From: Bacteroidota bacterium
GTDB taxonomy: Bacteria > Bacteroidota > Ignavibacteria > Ignavibacteriales > Ignavibacteriaceae
Direction: 5' to 3'
NCBI GenBank assembly: GCA_023475265.1
Contig: JAMCWE010000263.1
Location: forward strand, 1 to 59,237
Length of the DNA stretch: 59,237 nt
Part shown: piece after piece, positions 34,674-44,100 of the stretch
Layout of the letters: each line of letters opens with the position of its first letter
Numbering within the stretch: position 1 is the stretch's first letter
Notes under the pieces: generated by a model
Told to the model about the DNA's origin: nothing
Databases searched by the model: none
Seen by the model: the letters and a program-made list of their open reading frames with translations, nothing else
Program-made: the position numbers and the translations under genes

Positions 34674-37073
34674 ATGAAATCTTTTATTTTTGCTCTCTTA
34701 TTAATTCCAAAAATTATTTTCTCTCAGACTGAGGAAGTAAAAGGAAAAGTAACGGATCAGGAAACAAACAATCCGCTGCCATATGCTACAATTCTTTTAT
34801 CGGGAACGAATAAGGGTACCGTATCTAATACCCTAGGCGAGTTCTCTTTCAAACTGAAGCCCGGAGAACATGTTCTAATTACAAGATACGTTGGATATAA
34901 AAATGATTCATTAAAAATATTTGTCCCGGAAAAGAAAACTTTAGAAATCAAACTTCAAAAGCAGATGATTCTTTTGCCCGAAATTGTTGTAACGGGCGAA
35001 GATCCTGCTTATGGAATTATCCGTGAAGCGATAAAGAGAAAACGAATAAATAAAAAAGGATTAGAGAACTTTGAGTACAGCGCATATTCAAAGAACATAA
35101 TGAAATCGGCAGGAGAAATTGCACTGGTTGAAGAAACAATAATCAAGGGATACAATAAACCTTATTCATGGGAAAAAGAATTTATCATTAAAAGGCACAG
35201 AACTGAGAATCAGAAAAAAACCACATTCAGCATGAGCGCTATTTCTGATCTTACCGACAAGTTCATGCTTGATTTTTCATCCGACACTCTAACTCTTCTA
35301 ATGAATAAAATTTATTTGCCCATTGCCGATAATGCTTTCGATTACTATGATTACAAGCTTATAAACATCATTAAAACTAACGGTGCGCCGGTATATGTTA
35401 TTAAGGTTATTCCGCTTTCAAAAATTCAGCCGCTGGTAGAAGGAACTATTTATATTGAAGGAGAAAGTTATTCCGTCAGCAAGGTTGATCTGAACACGAG
35501 TAAGGGAGTAAGATTTCCGTATATCCAAAACATGAGTTTTAATTTTAAACAGACACTTGGCAGGTATGATGGATACTGGCTGCCCGATTACCTGGAGTTT
35601 GACGCTTCATTTGAATTCAACTTTGGAGGATTGTTAAAAATTGAACCGCTATCTTTCCAGACAATCAACAGTATAAGTGAATATAAAATTAATCAGACGA
35701 TTCCCGATTCAGTTATTATTGCGGTACGATCTCAGTTCGGTGGATTCACATCAGATACATCAAAAACGCTAAAGGATAAAAAGCCTCCTGAGGAAATTAG
35801 TGCTTCAGAAATGAAAGAGCTCCGTCCAATTCCCTTAACGAATAGTGAGAATAAAGCGTTTGCCGAACTGGACAGTACGATGACACTTGAAAAAACAATT
35901 AAGATCAAAGGTGCGCTTTCAAACCTTATACCTGAACCATCCGAAAGGGGAAAATCTTCCGGGCAAAATTTTTTCGGGAAGACTGCAGGTTTTTTAACTT
36001 CTTATGTTTATGCAGATAATAATCGCGTAGGATATATTTCGTTAGGTGCAAAGTATAAGTCGGGTTTCTTTTCAAATAAAATATTTCTGAATACATTTGC
36101 CGGTTACTCGTTTGGAATTAAAAAACCTGTCGGCTCTTTTTTAATCGGATACAGGCCATCTAATTTATTTTTCAATGTTATTGAAGTTGAGATGTTTAAT
36201 CTAATTCAAGAATGGCAAGTGCTGAATCCTTATCCGGGAATTATGAACGCGGCTTCGGTATTAATAGGATTTGAAGATCAATTCAATTATTATTTATCAA
36301 CTGGATATAAGATTGGGTTGATGAAGAGATTAAATAAAAATCTTGTTGCGGGACTTTATTTTTCTTCCGATAAACAAGCTTCATTGAAAGAATATAAATA
36401 CTTCAGCATTTTCAGCAGGAAACGTTATTTAAGATTAAATCCAATTATAAACGATGGATTCGATAGGAAAATTAAATTAACACTTCAATACGGCAAATCG
36501 CCTTTTGAACTGCAGCTAATTCCGGAAGACGGAATGTTAATGGAAGTTGAAACTTCGAGTAAAACCATCAACAGCGATTTTGATTATACTAAATATTTTA
36601 TAGCAGGACAGATAAAAGCAAAAACTTTTTACCGCGAGTTATTCGTCTCACCTTATCTCTTGTTAAATTTTGAAGCAGGATACATTAACGGTAATTTCGG
36701 AATACAACATTTGTTTTCACCGACAACCGCTATGGGTGTTTATTCGCCCGCTAATTCATTTAAAGGATTGAAGCCCTACCAGTTTGCCGGAGATAAAATA
36801 GCAGCTATACATGTTGAACACAATTGGAGGACGATTATTTTTCAAGCATTGGGTATGGACTTCCTTACAAACATGGACCTTGATATTGTAACCGGAGCGA
36901 GCGCATTGGAAATTATGAATGATACAAATTATTTCCCGGAATTGAGCAGGAAGAAATTTTATTGGGAAGCATATGCAGGAATTTCAAGAATCCTTGCAAT
37001 TCTTAAATTAGATTTTTACTATACATCATTAAAAACATTTGGGGCAACAATCTCCACGGCAGTTATTTTCTAG
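34674..37073 (+). CDS. Outer-membrane protein, CarboxypepD-reg plus DUF5686
   Basis: About 799 residues from the ATG at 34674, which has GGGG just upstream and begins the signal peptide MKSFIFALLLIPKIIFSQ; a slightly longer start at 34659 is possible. Residues 20-105 are a carboxypeptidase-regulatory-like Ig domain (VKGKVTDQETNNPLPYATILL..GTVSNTLGEFSF, VGYKNDSLKI), as in TonB-receptor plugs. DUF5686-type sequence follows (PAYGIIREAIKRKRINKK, FEYSAYSKNIMK), ending in beta-barrel strands with aromatic termini. Members are outer-membrane proteins of unknown substrate in Bacteroidota. The gene stands alone. Confidence 0.85.
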   Translation: MKSFIFALLLIPKIIFSQTEEVKGKVTDQETNNPLPYATILLSGTNKGTVSNTLGEFSFKLKPGEHVLITRYVGYKNDSLKIFVPEKKTLEIKLQKQMILLPEIVVTGEDPAYGIIREAIKRKRINKKGLENFEYSAYSKNIMKSAGEIALVEETIIKGYNKPYSWEKEFIIKRHRTENQKKTTFSMSAISDLTDKFMLDFSSDTLTLLMNKIYLPIADNAFDYYDYKLINIIKTNGAPVYVIKVIPLSKIQPLVEGTIYIEGESYSVSKVDLNTSKGVRFPYIQNMSFNFKQTLGRYDGYWLPDYLEFDASFEFNFGGLLKIEPLSFQTINSISEYKINQTIPDSVIIAVRSQFGGFTSDTSKTLKDKKPPEEISASEMKELRPIPLTNSENKAFAELDSTMTLEKTIKIKGALSNLIPEPSERGKSSGQNFFGKTAGFLTSYVYADNNRVGYISLGAKYKSGFFSNKIFLNTFAGYSFGIKKPVGSFLIGYRPSNLFFNVIEVEMFNLIQEWQVLNPYPGIMNAASVLIGFEDQFNYYLSTGYKIGLMKRLNKNLVAGLYFSSDKQASLKEYKYFSIFSRKRYLRLNPIINDGFDRKIKLTLQYGKSPFELQLIPEDGMLMEVETSSKTINSDFDYTKYFIAGQIKAKTFYRELFVSPYLLLNFEAGYINGNFGIQHLFSPTTAMGVYSPANSFKGLKPYQFAGDKIAAIHVEHNWRTIIFQALGMDFLTNMDLDIVTGASALEIMNDTNYFPELSRKKFYWEAYAGISRILAILKLDFYYTSLKTFGATISTAVIF

Positions 37074-37682
37074 AATGAAAAACAGTAAAAGACCACGCAA
37101 GAAACACCGAACAGATGGACGATATGACGCTGGCGGTAATTAAAAGAGACTAGTCACTTGTTAGATGTAAATTGGCAGATGGATTAAAAACAAACCAATT
37201 CCGGCAATTCCGAATCATAATCATTTTATAATATTTTTTATAATCTTCACAATTTCAGTTGTTTATTTGCTGGAGTAATAAAATCAAAACCGGTAGAAAA
37301 CGAATTTGTTTCATTACTCATTGCAGAAAAAATTCATTTAATCTGCATACTTTAAAAATTAAACATAACCGGGGGAAAGAAAATTTAAGTTTGGGAAGTA
37401 ATAATTGGCCATAGAATAATTTCAAATGACGAATTGAATTTATTGTCCAACGCTGGACTTAGTAAAGCTGGAAATTTTATAAAAACAATAAGCTGTAAAA
37501 TACCTGCTAAATTATTTATCACTTAATGTTTGGAAAATTAAGCTATAACAAAGCTTCTGTAAAATAATTTTATAGCACACCTTTTTACATATTTTGCTCA
37601 CCCGTTTTTCATTCAGAATACTTAGGTTCTTTGCTGGCATTTTACTTGTATAAATATTTTAAAATGATTAAAGGAGTATAAA
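37074..37682. other. 609-bp intergenic region upstream of a sigma-54 promoter
   Basis: No gene is recognised on either strand. A 14-bp dyad, GTCCAACGCTGGAC (37445-37458), lies about 200 bases upstream of the predicted start of transcription for the REC gene, a typical distance for activator sites of sigma-54 promoters. The preceding 350 bases are plain AT-rich sequence with no hairpin that I could identify. Confidence 0.5.
37635..37650 (+). promoter_or_regulatory. Candidate sigma-54 promoter of the redox operon
   Basis: TGGCATTTTACTTGTA fits the -24/-12 pattern: TGGCA at -24, and TTG at -12 with the usual final GC read as GT. Transcription would start near 37661, and the first start codon is at 37683 with AAGGAGT in front. 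The sequence at 48225-48240 has the same layout. Confidence 0.6.
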
Positions 37683-38678
37683 ATGCTAAAAAGAATTTTA
37701 TTAATAGATGATGATTCCTCAATTAGACGATCGCTCTCATTGAGTTTAAATCAGCTTGGATATGATGTTGAACCTTGCGACAGCGGCATAACTGCTCTAA
37801 ATAAACTGGATCTTTACGCAAAGAATTCGATTAACCTTGATTCCATTGTTGTTGATGTAAATCTGCCTGATATAAACGGAGTTAAACTAGGGAAAATTAT
37901 TAAATCAAAATATCCCGATAGTATAATGATGTATATAACCGGATATGCAGATACTCTAGAATTAACTGATGTGGAAGATTTAAAAGAAGAAGGTTTGCTC
38001 GAAAAGCCTTTTACCGCTGATGACTTAATTGCGGAAATAAATAAATTGATTGCAAAGCATGGTATAGCTGTAGAACCTAAAGAAGAAAAGAAAAAAGAAG
38101 CAAAGCCAGCTTCAGCATATGTGCTAATTAAAGTTAAAAGCAGTGCGGATTATTTATCCTTGTACAGGAAATTATATTTTATGGATAATGTAGTTTACTG
38201 CGATGCAACTCGAGGCGATATTGATATTTTTCTTCTGCTTCAATCCGATTCAAATGAAAGGTGTAAAGAATTTTATGAAAAGAATATTAAGGAAATAAAA
38301 GGAATTCAGGATGCAAAATTTCTTCAGGTAAGTGTTCCAATTTTGAATGACAACATAAGAGAAATTATTCAAGCAGCTGGAATAACTTTGTTTGAAGATA
38401 TGCCGGGAATGAGCAAAGTAAGAGACGGAAAGAAATCTGTTTATTCATACGTTCTTCTTGATGTTGACAGAGAAAAACTTGATAAAATATATCCAATATT
38501 AAGACTCACCGACAATATTCTCTACTGCGATTACACGGAAGGAAATTATAATCTTATACTTATGGTATACGGAACGCAATTTACCGAGATAGATAAATTA
38601 ATTGAAAATAAAATCATAAGCCTGGATGGAGTTCTTAAGGTTAAAGAATATCCGGTAATAAATATTTTTGAAATGTAG
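37683..38678 (+). CDS. Receiver-domain protein with two Lrp/AsnC-type ligand-binding domains
   Basis: 331 residues. The CheY-like receiver is at 1-125 (LLIDDDSS, Asp in IVVDVNLPDING, EKPF). A short Lys/Glu-rich linker (VEPKEEKKKEAKP) follows. Two copies of the RAM fold (ferredoxin-like ligand domain of Lrp/AsnC) come next at about 143-235 (AYVLIKVKS, VVYCDATRGDIDIFLLL) and 255-331 (SYVLLDVDREK, ILYCDYTEGNYNLILMV). There is no helix-turn-helix or enzymatic output, so it should act by binding a small molecule or a partner protein. It has a strong ribosome binding site and lies directly behind a sigma-54 promoter, upstream of nuoE/nuoF-like genes. Confidence 0.85.
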   Translation: MLKRILLIDDDSSIRRSLSLSLNQLGYDVEPCDSGITALNKLDLYAKNSINLDSIVVDVNLPDINGVKLGKIIKSKYPDSIMMYITGYADTLELTDVEDLKEEGLLEKPFTADDLIAEINKLIAKHGIAVEPKEEKKKEAKPASAYVLIKVKSSADYLSLYRKLYFMDNVVYCDATRGDIDIFLLLQSDSNERCKEFYEKNIKEIKGIQDAKFLQVSVPILNDNIREIIQAAGITLFEDMPGMSKVRDGKKSVYSYVLLDVDREKLDKIYPILRLTDNILYCDYTEGNYNLILMVYGTQFTEIDKLIENKIISLDGVLKVKEYPVINIFEM

Positions 38679-38844
38679 CTGAAGTTTAAAGCCGGAACAA
38701 TATAACTAATGATTCGAGATTATGGTTACGTGATTCTCCACTTTAGATAATTTTTAATTGAAGATTGAAAATCCTTAAATGGAAAAGAGGAGTTTGTTAA
38801 AGGGAACTAGAGACATTGGTCTTAAAAAGGTACGGAGATTTGAA

Positions 38845-39351
38845 ATGGAAGATGAAATTGTAGAAGAAGAAAAATTAATACAGCACTTCAAAGTTGATTT
38901 GATTAATAAAAGACATCAGGTAGGATCGCTAATTCCATTATTGCAGTCCGCGCAAGATTCATACGGTTATATACCGGAAAAAATAATTTATTATATAAGC
39001 GAACTAGTTAATATTCCTCCGGCAGATATTTATGGTGTAATTACTTTCTTCGCTCAATTCAGATTAAAGCCAGCCGGGAAAAATTTAATAAGAATTTGCG
39101 AAGGCACAGCTTGTCATGTTAACGGTGCAAAGACAGTTTTATCTGTTCTTCAAGATGAATTAGGAATATCAAAAGACGAAACAACCGATGATGGAAATTT
39201 CACGCTTGTATCTGTCGCGTGTCTTGGCTGTTGTTCCTTAGCGCCGATAATGATGATAAACGATGAAACATTCGGTAATCTAAATGCCGATAAAATTAAA
39301 AAAGCGTTAAAGAAATTTTACATTGAAGAAAAATTATTAGTAGAAACATGA
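38845..39351 (+). CDS. NuoE-like [2Fe-2S] subunit
   Basis: About 168 residues from the ATG at 38845 (GGAG eight bases ahead); a longer frame from 38779 adds 22 residues. The NuoE/HydC thioredoxin-like fold is shown by SLIPLLQSAQDSYGYIPE, GVITFFAQFRLKPAGK, ICEGTACHVNGA and SVACLGCCSLAP, with the four cysteines that hold one [2Fe-2S] cluster. In NADH-oxidising complexes it works with the NuoF flavoprotein, whose gene overlaps this stop by four bases (ATGA). No complex I membrane genes are near, so this is the soluble hydrogenase/formate-dehydrogenase type of NuoE. Confidence 0.9.
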   Translation: MEDEIVEEEKLIQHFKVDLINKRHQVGSLIPLLQSAQDSYGYIPEKIIYYISELVNIPPADIYGVITFFAQFRLKPAGKNLIRICEGTACHVNGAKTVLSVLQDELGISKDETTDDGNFTLVSVACLGCCSLAPIMMINDETFGNLNADKIKKALKKFYIEEKLLVET

Positions 39352-41111
39352 AAAAGATAAAAGTCGGACTCGGTACTTGCGGTTTATCTGCAGGCGGCGA
39401 GCTGATCTACAATAAATTTAAAGAAGAAATAAAGGAAAAGAATATTGATGCCGAATTGTGCGAGACCGGATGCATGGGAATGTGTTATGAAGAGGCACTG
39501 GTTGAAATTGAAGATGAGAACGAAAGCTATTTGTATTCAAAAGTTTCTGTGGATAAAGTCGGCAGGATTGTAAATGAACATCTTTTAAATAATCAACCGG
39601 TAAAAAATTGGATAATCAGAAGTAAAGATATCTGTACAGAAGAATCCTTTCTAAAATATCAAACAAAAATTGTATTAAGAAACTGCGGTGTAATTGATCC
39701 AACTTCAATTGCTGAGTACATAGCAAGAGGTGGTTATGAAGCTATTAAAAATGTTTTAAAAAATTATTCTAGTGAAGAAGTTATTGAAGTAATAACAAAA
39801 TCCGGATTAAGAGGAAGAGGCGGAGCAGGATTTCTTACCGGCATAAAATGGAAATTAGGACTCGCTGAAAAGTCAGAGAAAAAATATATTATCTGTAATG
39901 CAGATGAAGGTGATCCAGGCGCATTTATGGACAGAAGCGTGCTTGAAGGCGATCCTCATTCTGTCCTAGAAGGAATGATGATCGCGGCTTATGCAATCGG
40001 CTCGGATGAAGGTTTTATATATGTGCGTGCGGAATACCCTCTTGCAATTAAAAGATTAAGAATTGCATTAAGACAAATCCGTGAAAAAGGATTTTTAGGA
40101 AAGAATATTTTCGGCACTAATTTTAATTTTGATGTCAGCATTAAAGAAGGAGCCGGCGCATTTGTCTGCGGTGAGGAAACCGCACTGATGGCATCAATCG
40201 AAGGAAGGAGAGGAATACCAAGACTGCGTCCTCCTTTCCCTTCGCAAAAAGGATTGTGGGGAAAACCGACCAATATTAATAATGTTGAAACGTATGCAAA
40301 TGTTCCGTGGATAATTTTAAACGGCTGGCAGAAGTATTTAGAACTTGGAACAGAGAAAAGTAAAGGAACCAAAGTTTTCGCTCTTGCAGGAAAGATAAAA
40401 AGAACCGGTCTGGTTGAAGTGCCGATGGGAATTACTATAAATGAAATCGTTTATAAGATTGGCGGAGGAATAAAAGGAAATAAAAAATTTAAGGCAGTTC
40501 AAATTGGCGGACCTTCCGGCGGATGTATTCCAGCAAGCATGGGTGATTTGAAAATTGATTATGATGAAATAACCAGTACCGGCGCTATTATGGGTTCTGG
40601 CGGATTAATTGTTTTAGACGAAACAACCTGCATGGTCGATCTTGCAAAATATTTTTTGAACTTTACGCAATTAGAATCCTGTGGCAAATGTACATTCTGC
40701 CGGATCGGCACCAAAAGAATGCTGGAAATTTTAGAAAGAATTACTGAAGGAAACGGGAAAGCTGGAGATATTGAATTGCTGGAAGATCTTGCCAATAAAA
40801 TTAGATCTGCAAGCCTTTGCGGATTAGGACAGACAGCACCGAATCCAGTGCTTACGACAATCAAATATTTCAGAGAAGAGTATGACGCGCATATCGTAAA
40901 TAAAAAATGTCCGGCACATAATTGTCCGTCTTTAATTACTTATAAAGTTGTTGATGAGCTTTGCAAAGGATGTAGAGTTTGTATAAAAGCTTGTCCAACC
41001 GGCGCAATTACCGGCAAGCTGAAAGAAGTTCATGTTATCGATTACGATCTCTGCAATAGATGCGGCAAGTGTTACGATGCTTGCAGGCTTAACGCAATAA
41101 TCAAAGATTAA
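39348..41111 (+). CDS. NuoF-like NADH-binding flavoprotein with extra Fe-S domains
   Basis: 587 residues, longer than complex I NuoF. An N-terminal [2Fe-2S] thioredoxin-like domain (GTCGLSAGG, ETGCMGMCYEEALVE) precedes the core: FMN site GLRGRGGAGFLTGIKWK, CNADEGDPGAFMDRS, NAD site IGSDEGFIYVRAEYP and the [4Fe-4S] ligands in ESCGKCTFCRIGTKR. The C-terminus adds a 2x[4Fe-4S] ferredoxin (CKGCRVCIKACPTGAI, CNRCGKCYDACRL). This is the HydB layout of electron-bifurcating hydrogenases and NAD-dependent formate dehydrogenases. It ends 5 bases before the next gene. Confidence 0.92.
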   Translation: MKKIKVGLGTCGLSAGGELIYNKFKEEIKEKNIDAELCETGCMGMCYEEALVEIEDENESYLYSKVSVDKVGRIVNEHLLNNQPVKNWIIRSKDICTEESFLKYQTKIVLRNCGVIDPTSIAEYIARGGYEAIKNVLKNYSSEEVIEVITKSGLRGRGGAGFLTGIKWKLGLAEKSEKKYIICNADEGDPGAFMDRSVLEGDPHSVLEGMMIAAYAIGSDEGFIYVRAEYPLAIKRLRIALRQIREKGFLGKNIFGTNFNFDVSIKEGAGAFVCGEETALMASIEGRRGIPRLRPPFPSQKGLWGKPTNINNVETYANVPWIILNGWQKYLELGTEKSKGTKVFALAGKIKRTGLVEVPMGITINEIVYKIGGGIKGNKKFKAVQIGGPSGGCIPASMGDLKIDYDEITSTGAIMGSGGLIVLDETTCMVDLAKYFLNFTQLESCGKCTFCRIGTKRMLEILERITEGNGKAGDIELLEDLANKIRSASLCGLGQTAPNPVLTTIKYFREEYDAHIVNKKCPAHNCPSLITYKVVDELCKGCRVCIKACPTGAITGKLKEVHVIDYDLCNRCGKCYDACRLNAIIKD

Positions 41112-41116
41112 TTTTT

Positions 41117-44100
41117 ATGGAACCTGTAAAAATCACAGTTAATGGAAAAGAGATTCTTACTTCAGCAGATAAAACAATTTTGGAAGTTGTAAATGAGAAT
41201 AACCTGGATACTATTCCGACTTTATGCCATGATAAAAGACTGGAGCATTACACATCATGTTTTTTATGTGTTGTGGAAGTTGAAGGAATGAATAGACTGG
41301 TTCCATCTTGCTCAACTTATGTTACAAGCGGGATGAGAGTACGAACAAACAGTTCAAAAATTTTAGAGGCAAGGAAAACATCTCTTGAGCTTTTGATGTC
41401 GAATCATTATGCGGATTGTGTTGGGCCATGTAAGAATAATTGCCCCGCCGGTATTGATGTTCAATCTTACATTGCGTTGATCTCTTCCGGCAAATACAAA
41501 GAAGCATTAAAGCTTGTAAAAGAAAATAATCCGTTACCATTATCAATCGGAAGAGTATGTGTTAGAAATTGCGAAGCTGCTTGCAGAAGAAAATATGTTG
41601 ATGAACCTGTGGCTGTTAATGCAATGAAAAGATTTGTTGCAGATGCTGATTGCGTAAATATGTGGACCCCGGAAATAAAAAATAATAAAGGCAAACGAGC
41701 TGCAATTATTGGAGGCGGACCTGCGGGATTGTCATGCGCATATTATCTTACTCTTGAAGGTTACAGAGTTACACTTTTTGAAAAGCAACCTCAGTTGGGT
41801 GGAATGCTTAGATATGGTATCCCGGAATATCGATTACCGAAAAATATTTTGGACGCAGAGATCAAATGGATAATTGATTTAGGAGTTGAAGTTAAAACCG
41901 GCGAACAGCTCGGTTTGGATTTTAGTGTTCATGAATTAATGGAAAATGGTTTTGATGCCGTATTTATCGGAGCAGGAGCTCAGAAGGCAGCAAAATTAAA
42001 TTTAGATGGTGAAGAAAATGTTTCCAGTGTATTAAGGGGCATTGATTTTTTAAGAGATATTCAATTAAACAAAATACCAAAGTTAAATGGAAAAGTTATT
42101 GTAGTCGGCGGCGGCAACACTGCTTTAGATGCATCAAGATCAGCATTAAGATGCGGAGGTGAAAGCGTAAAGATAGTTTATAGACGAAGTATGAATGAAA
42201 TGCCTGCAAGTTTTGAAGAAGTTAAAGCTGCTCAAAATGAGGGAGTTGAAATTTTATTTCTTACAAATCCAAAATCAATTATATCATATGGCGGTGTACT
42301 AAAAGCCGTTGAATGTTTGAAAATGAATTTAGTAAATGGGAAACCGGGAGAAAGGCCAAAGCCGGTTCCAATTCACGGCTCAGAATTTACTATTGAATGC
42401 GATTTTCTGATTAGCGCGATAGGACAATCTGTTGACGAATCCATTTTTAAATTAGACGAAAATTTTCTCCTTGAAAAAGCCGGACTGGTTTCTATTAACA
42501 AGAAAACCATGGAAACTTCTATCCCAGGAGTTTTTGCGGGCGGCGATATTGTGGCAGGACCTTTTACTGCAATCGCTGCAGTTGCACAAGGTAAAAGTGC
42601 CGCTTTATCAATAATTAATTTTATTGAAACTGGAAAAGCAGGTAACGGCAACGAAAAGTATTTCAGCTCAAAAGAAAAACTTGCAAAATTATCTGCAAAG
42701 GAATTTAATCAGGTTAAAAAGTTGGCAAGAGAAAAAATGGTAGAGCTTTCGGTAACCGATAGAATTCATAATTTCAAAGAAGTAGAGCGAGGTTTTTCAG
42801 AAAGACAAGTGTTATGCGAATCTGAAAGGTGCATGGAATGCGGCTGTTCCGAATATTATGATTGTCAGCTTAGAAAATATTGCGATGAATATCATATTGA
42901 AATCTCATCGTATCTCGGTGAAGTCAAAAAATATTTGGTGGACAATAGGCATCCGTTTATTTCGCTCGATCCAAATAAATGTATTAACTGCGGGAAATGT
43001 GTTAGAACCTGTGCTGAAATTTTGAAAGTATCAGCATTAGGTTTCGTGTACAGAGGATTCAAATCGGTAGTTAAACCGGCCATGGAAAAATCCTTGATGG
43101 AAACTAACTGCATTTCATGCGGCAACTGCATTGATGTTTGTCCAACCGGCGCAATAAGTGAAAAATATCCATTCAAAATTTTAGGAACGCTGCCGAAAGA
43201 AAATCTTGAAACAATTTGTAATTTCTGCTCAGTAGGATGCAAAATAAACTTTAAGAAAATCAGCGATGATATTTTTTATATTTCAAATTCGACCGAAGAG
43301 ATTAAAGATTCGCACAACAAAGGATTCCTTTGCACAAAAGGAAGGTTTGGACACAGATATCTATTGGGGAAGAATAGAATTACCGAATACTCGATTAAGA
43401 TTAATGGCGTAAAGCAAATTGCTAATCGCGGTTCAGCAATACAATTTGTTCAGGAAAAATTAAAATTGCTGATGAAAGAATATGGCCCTAAAGCCATTGC
43501 AGTCTTTGGTTCTCCCAAACTTTCCAATGAAGAACTTTACCTGCTTCAAAAGTTTGCAAGAGCAGGATTAAGGACAAACAATATTTCAAGCTTTTCAAAT
43601 TTATTATACGGAGTTGAACAGGATAGTCTTGATAAGATGATTGGTTTCACTAATTCTACAGCTTCAATGGATGATTTGATTTATGCTAACGTAATTGTTG
43701 TGCTGAACTCAAATCTATCGGGTGAAAATTTTATAATGGAACTTAAAATTAAAGAAGCTCAGAAAAGAGGAGCGAAATTAATTCTCTTAAGTTCTTCTGA
43801 AGTAAGACTAACTAAGTACGCAGATTTGTGGATCGATAGTAAAAAGGGAACCAATACGAATTTATTAAATGGAATTATGAAAGAATGTATTGATAATGAC
43901 TGCATTGATAAAAGTTATATTAGTAATTACACAAATAATTTCGAAACAGTTAAATCTGAAATTGATAAAACTGATATTCAAGAAGCAATTAATTATTCGC
44001 GAATTGATAGTTTGAAATTTAGTTTACTGTTTGATCAATTGAAAAATGTAAATTCAAATATCATTTTTATTTATAATATCGATTCAACAAATGATAAATC

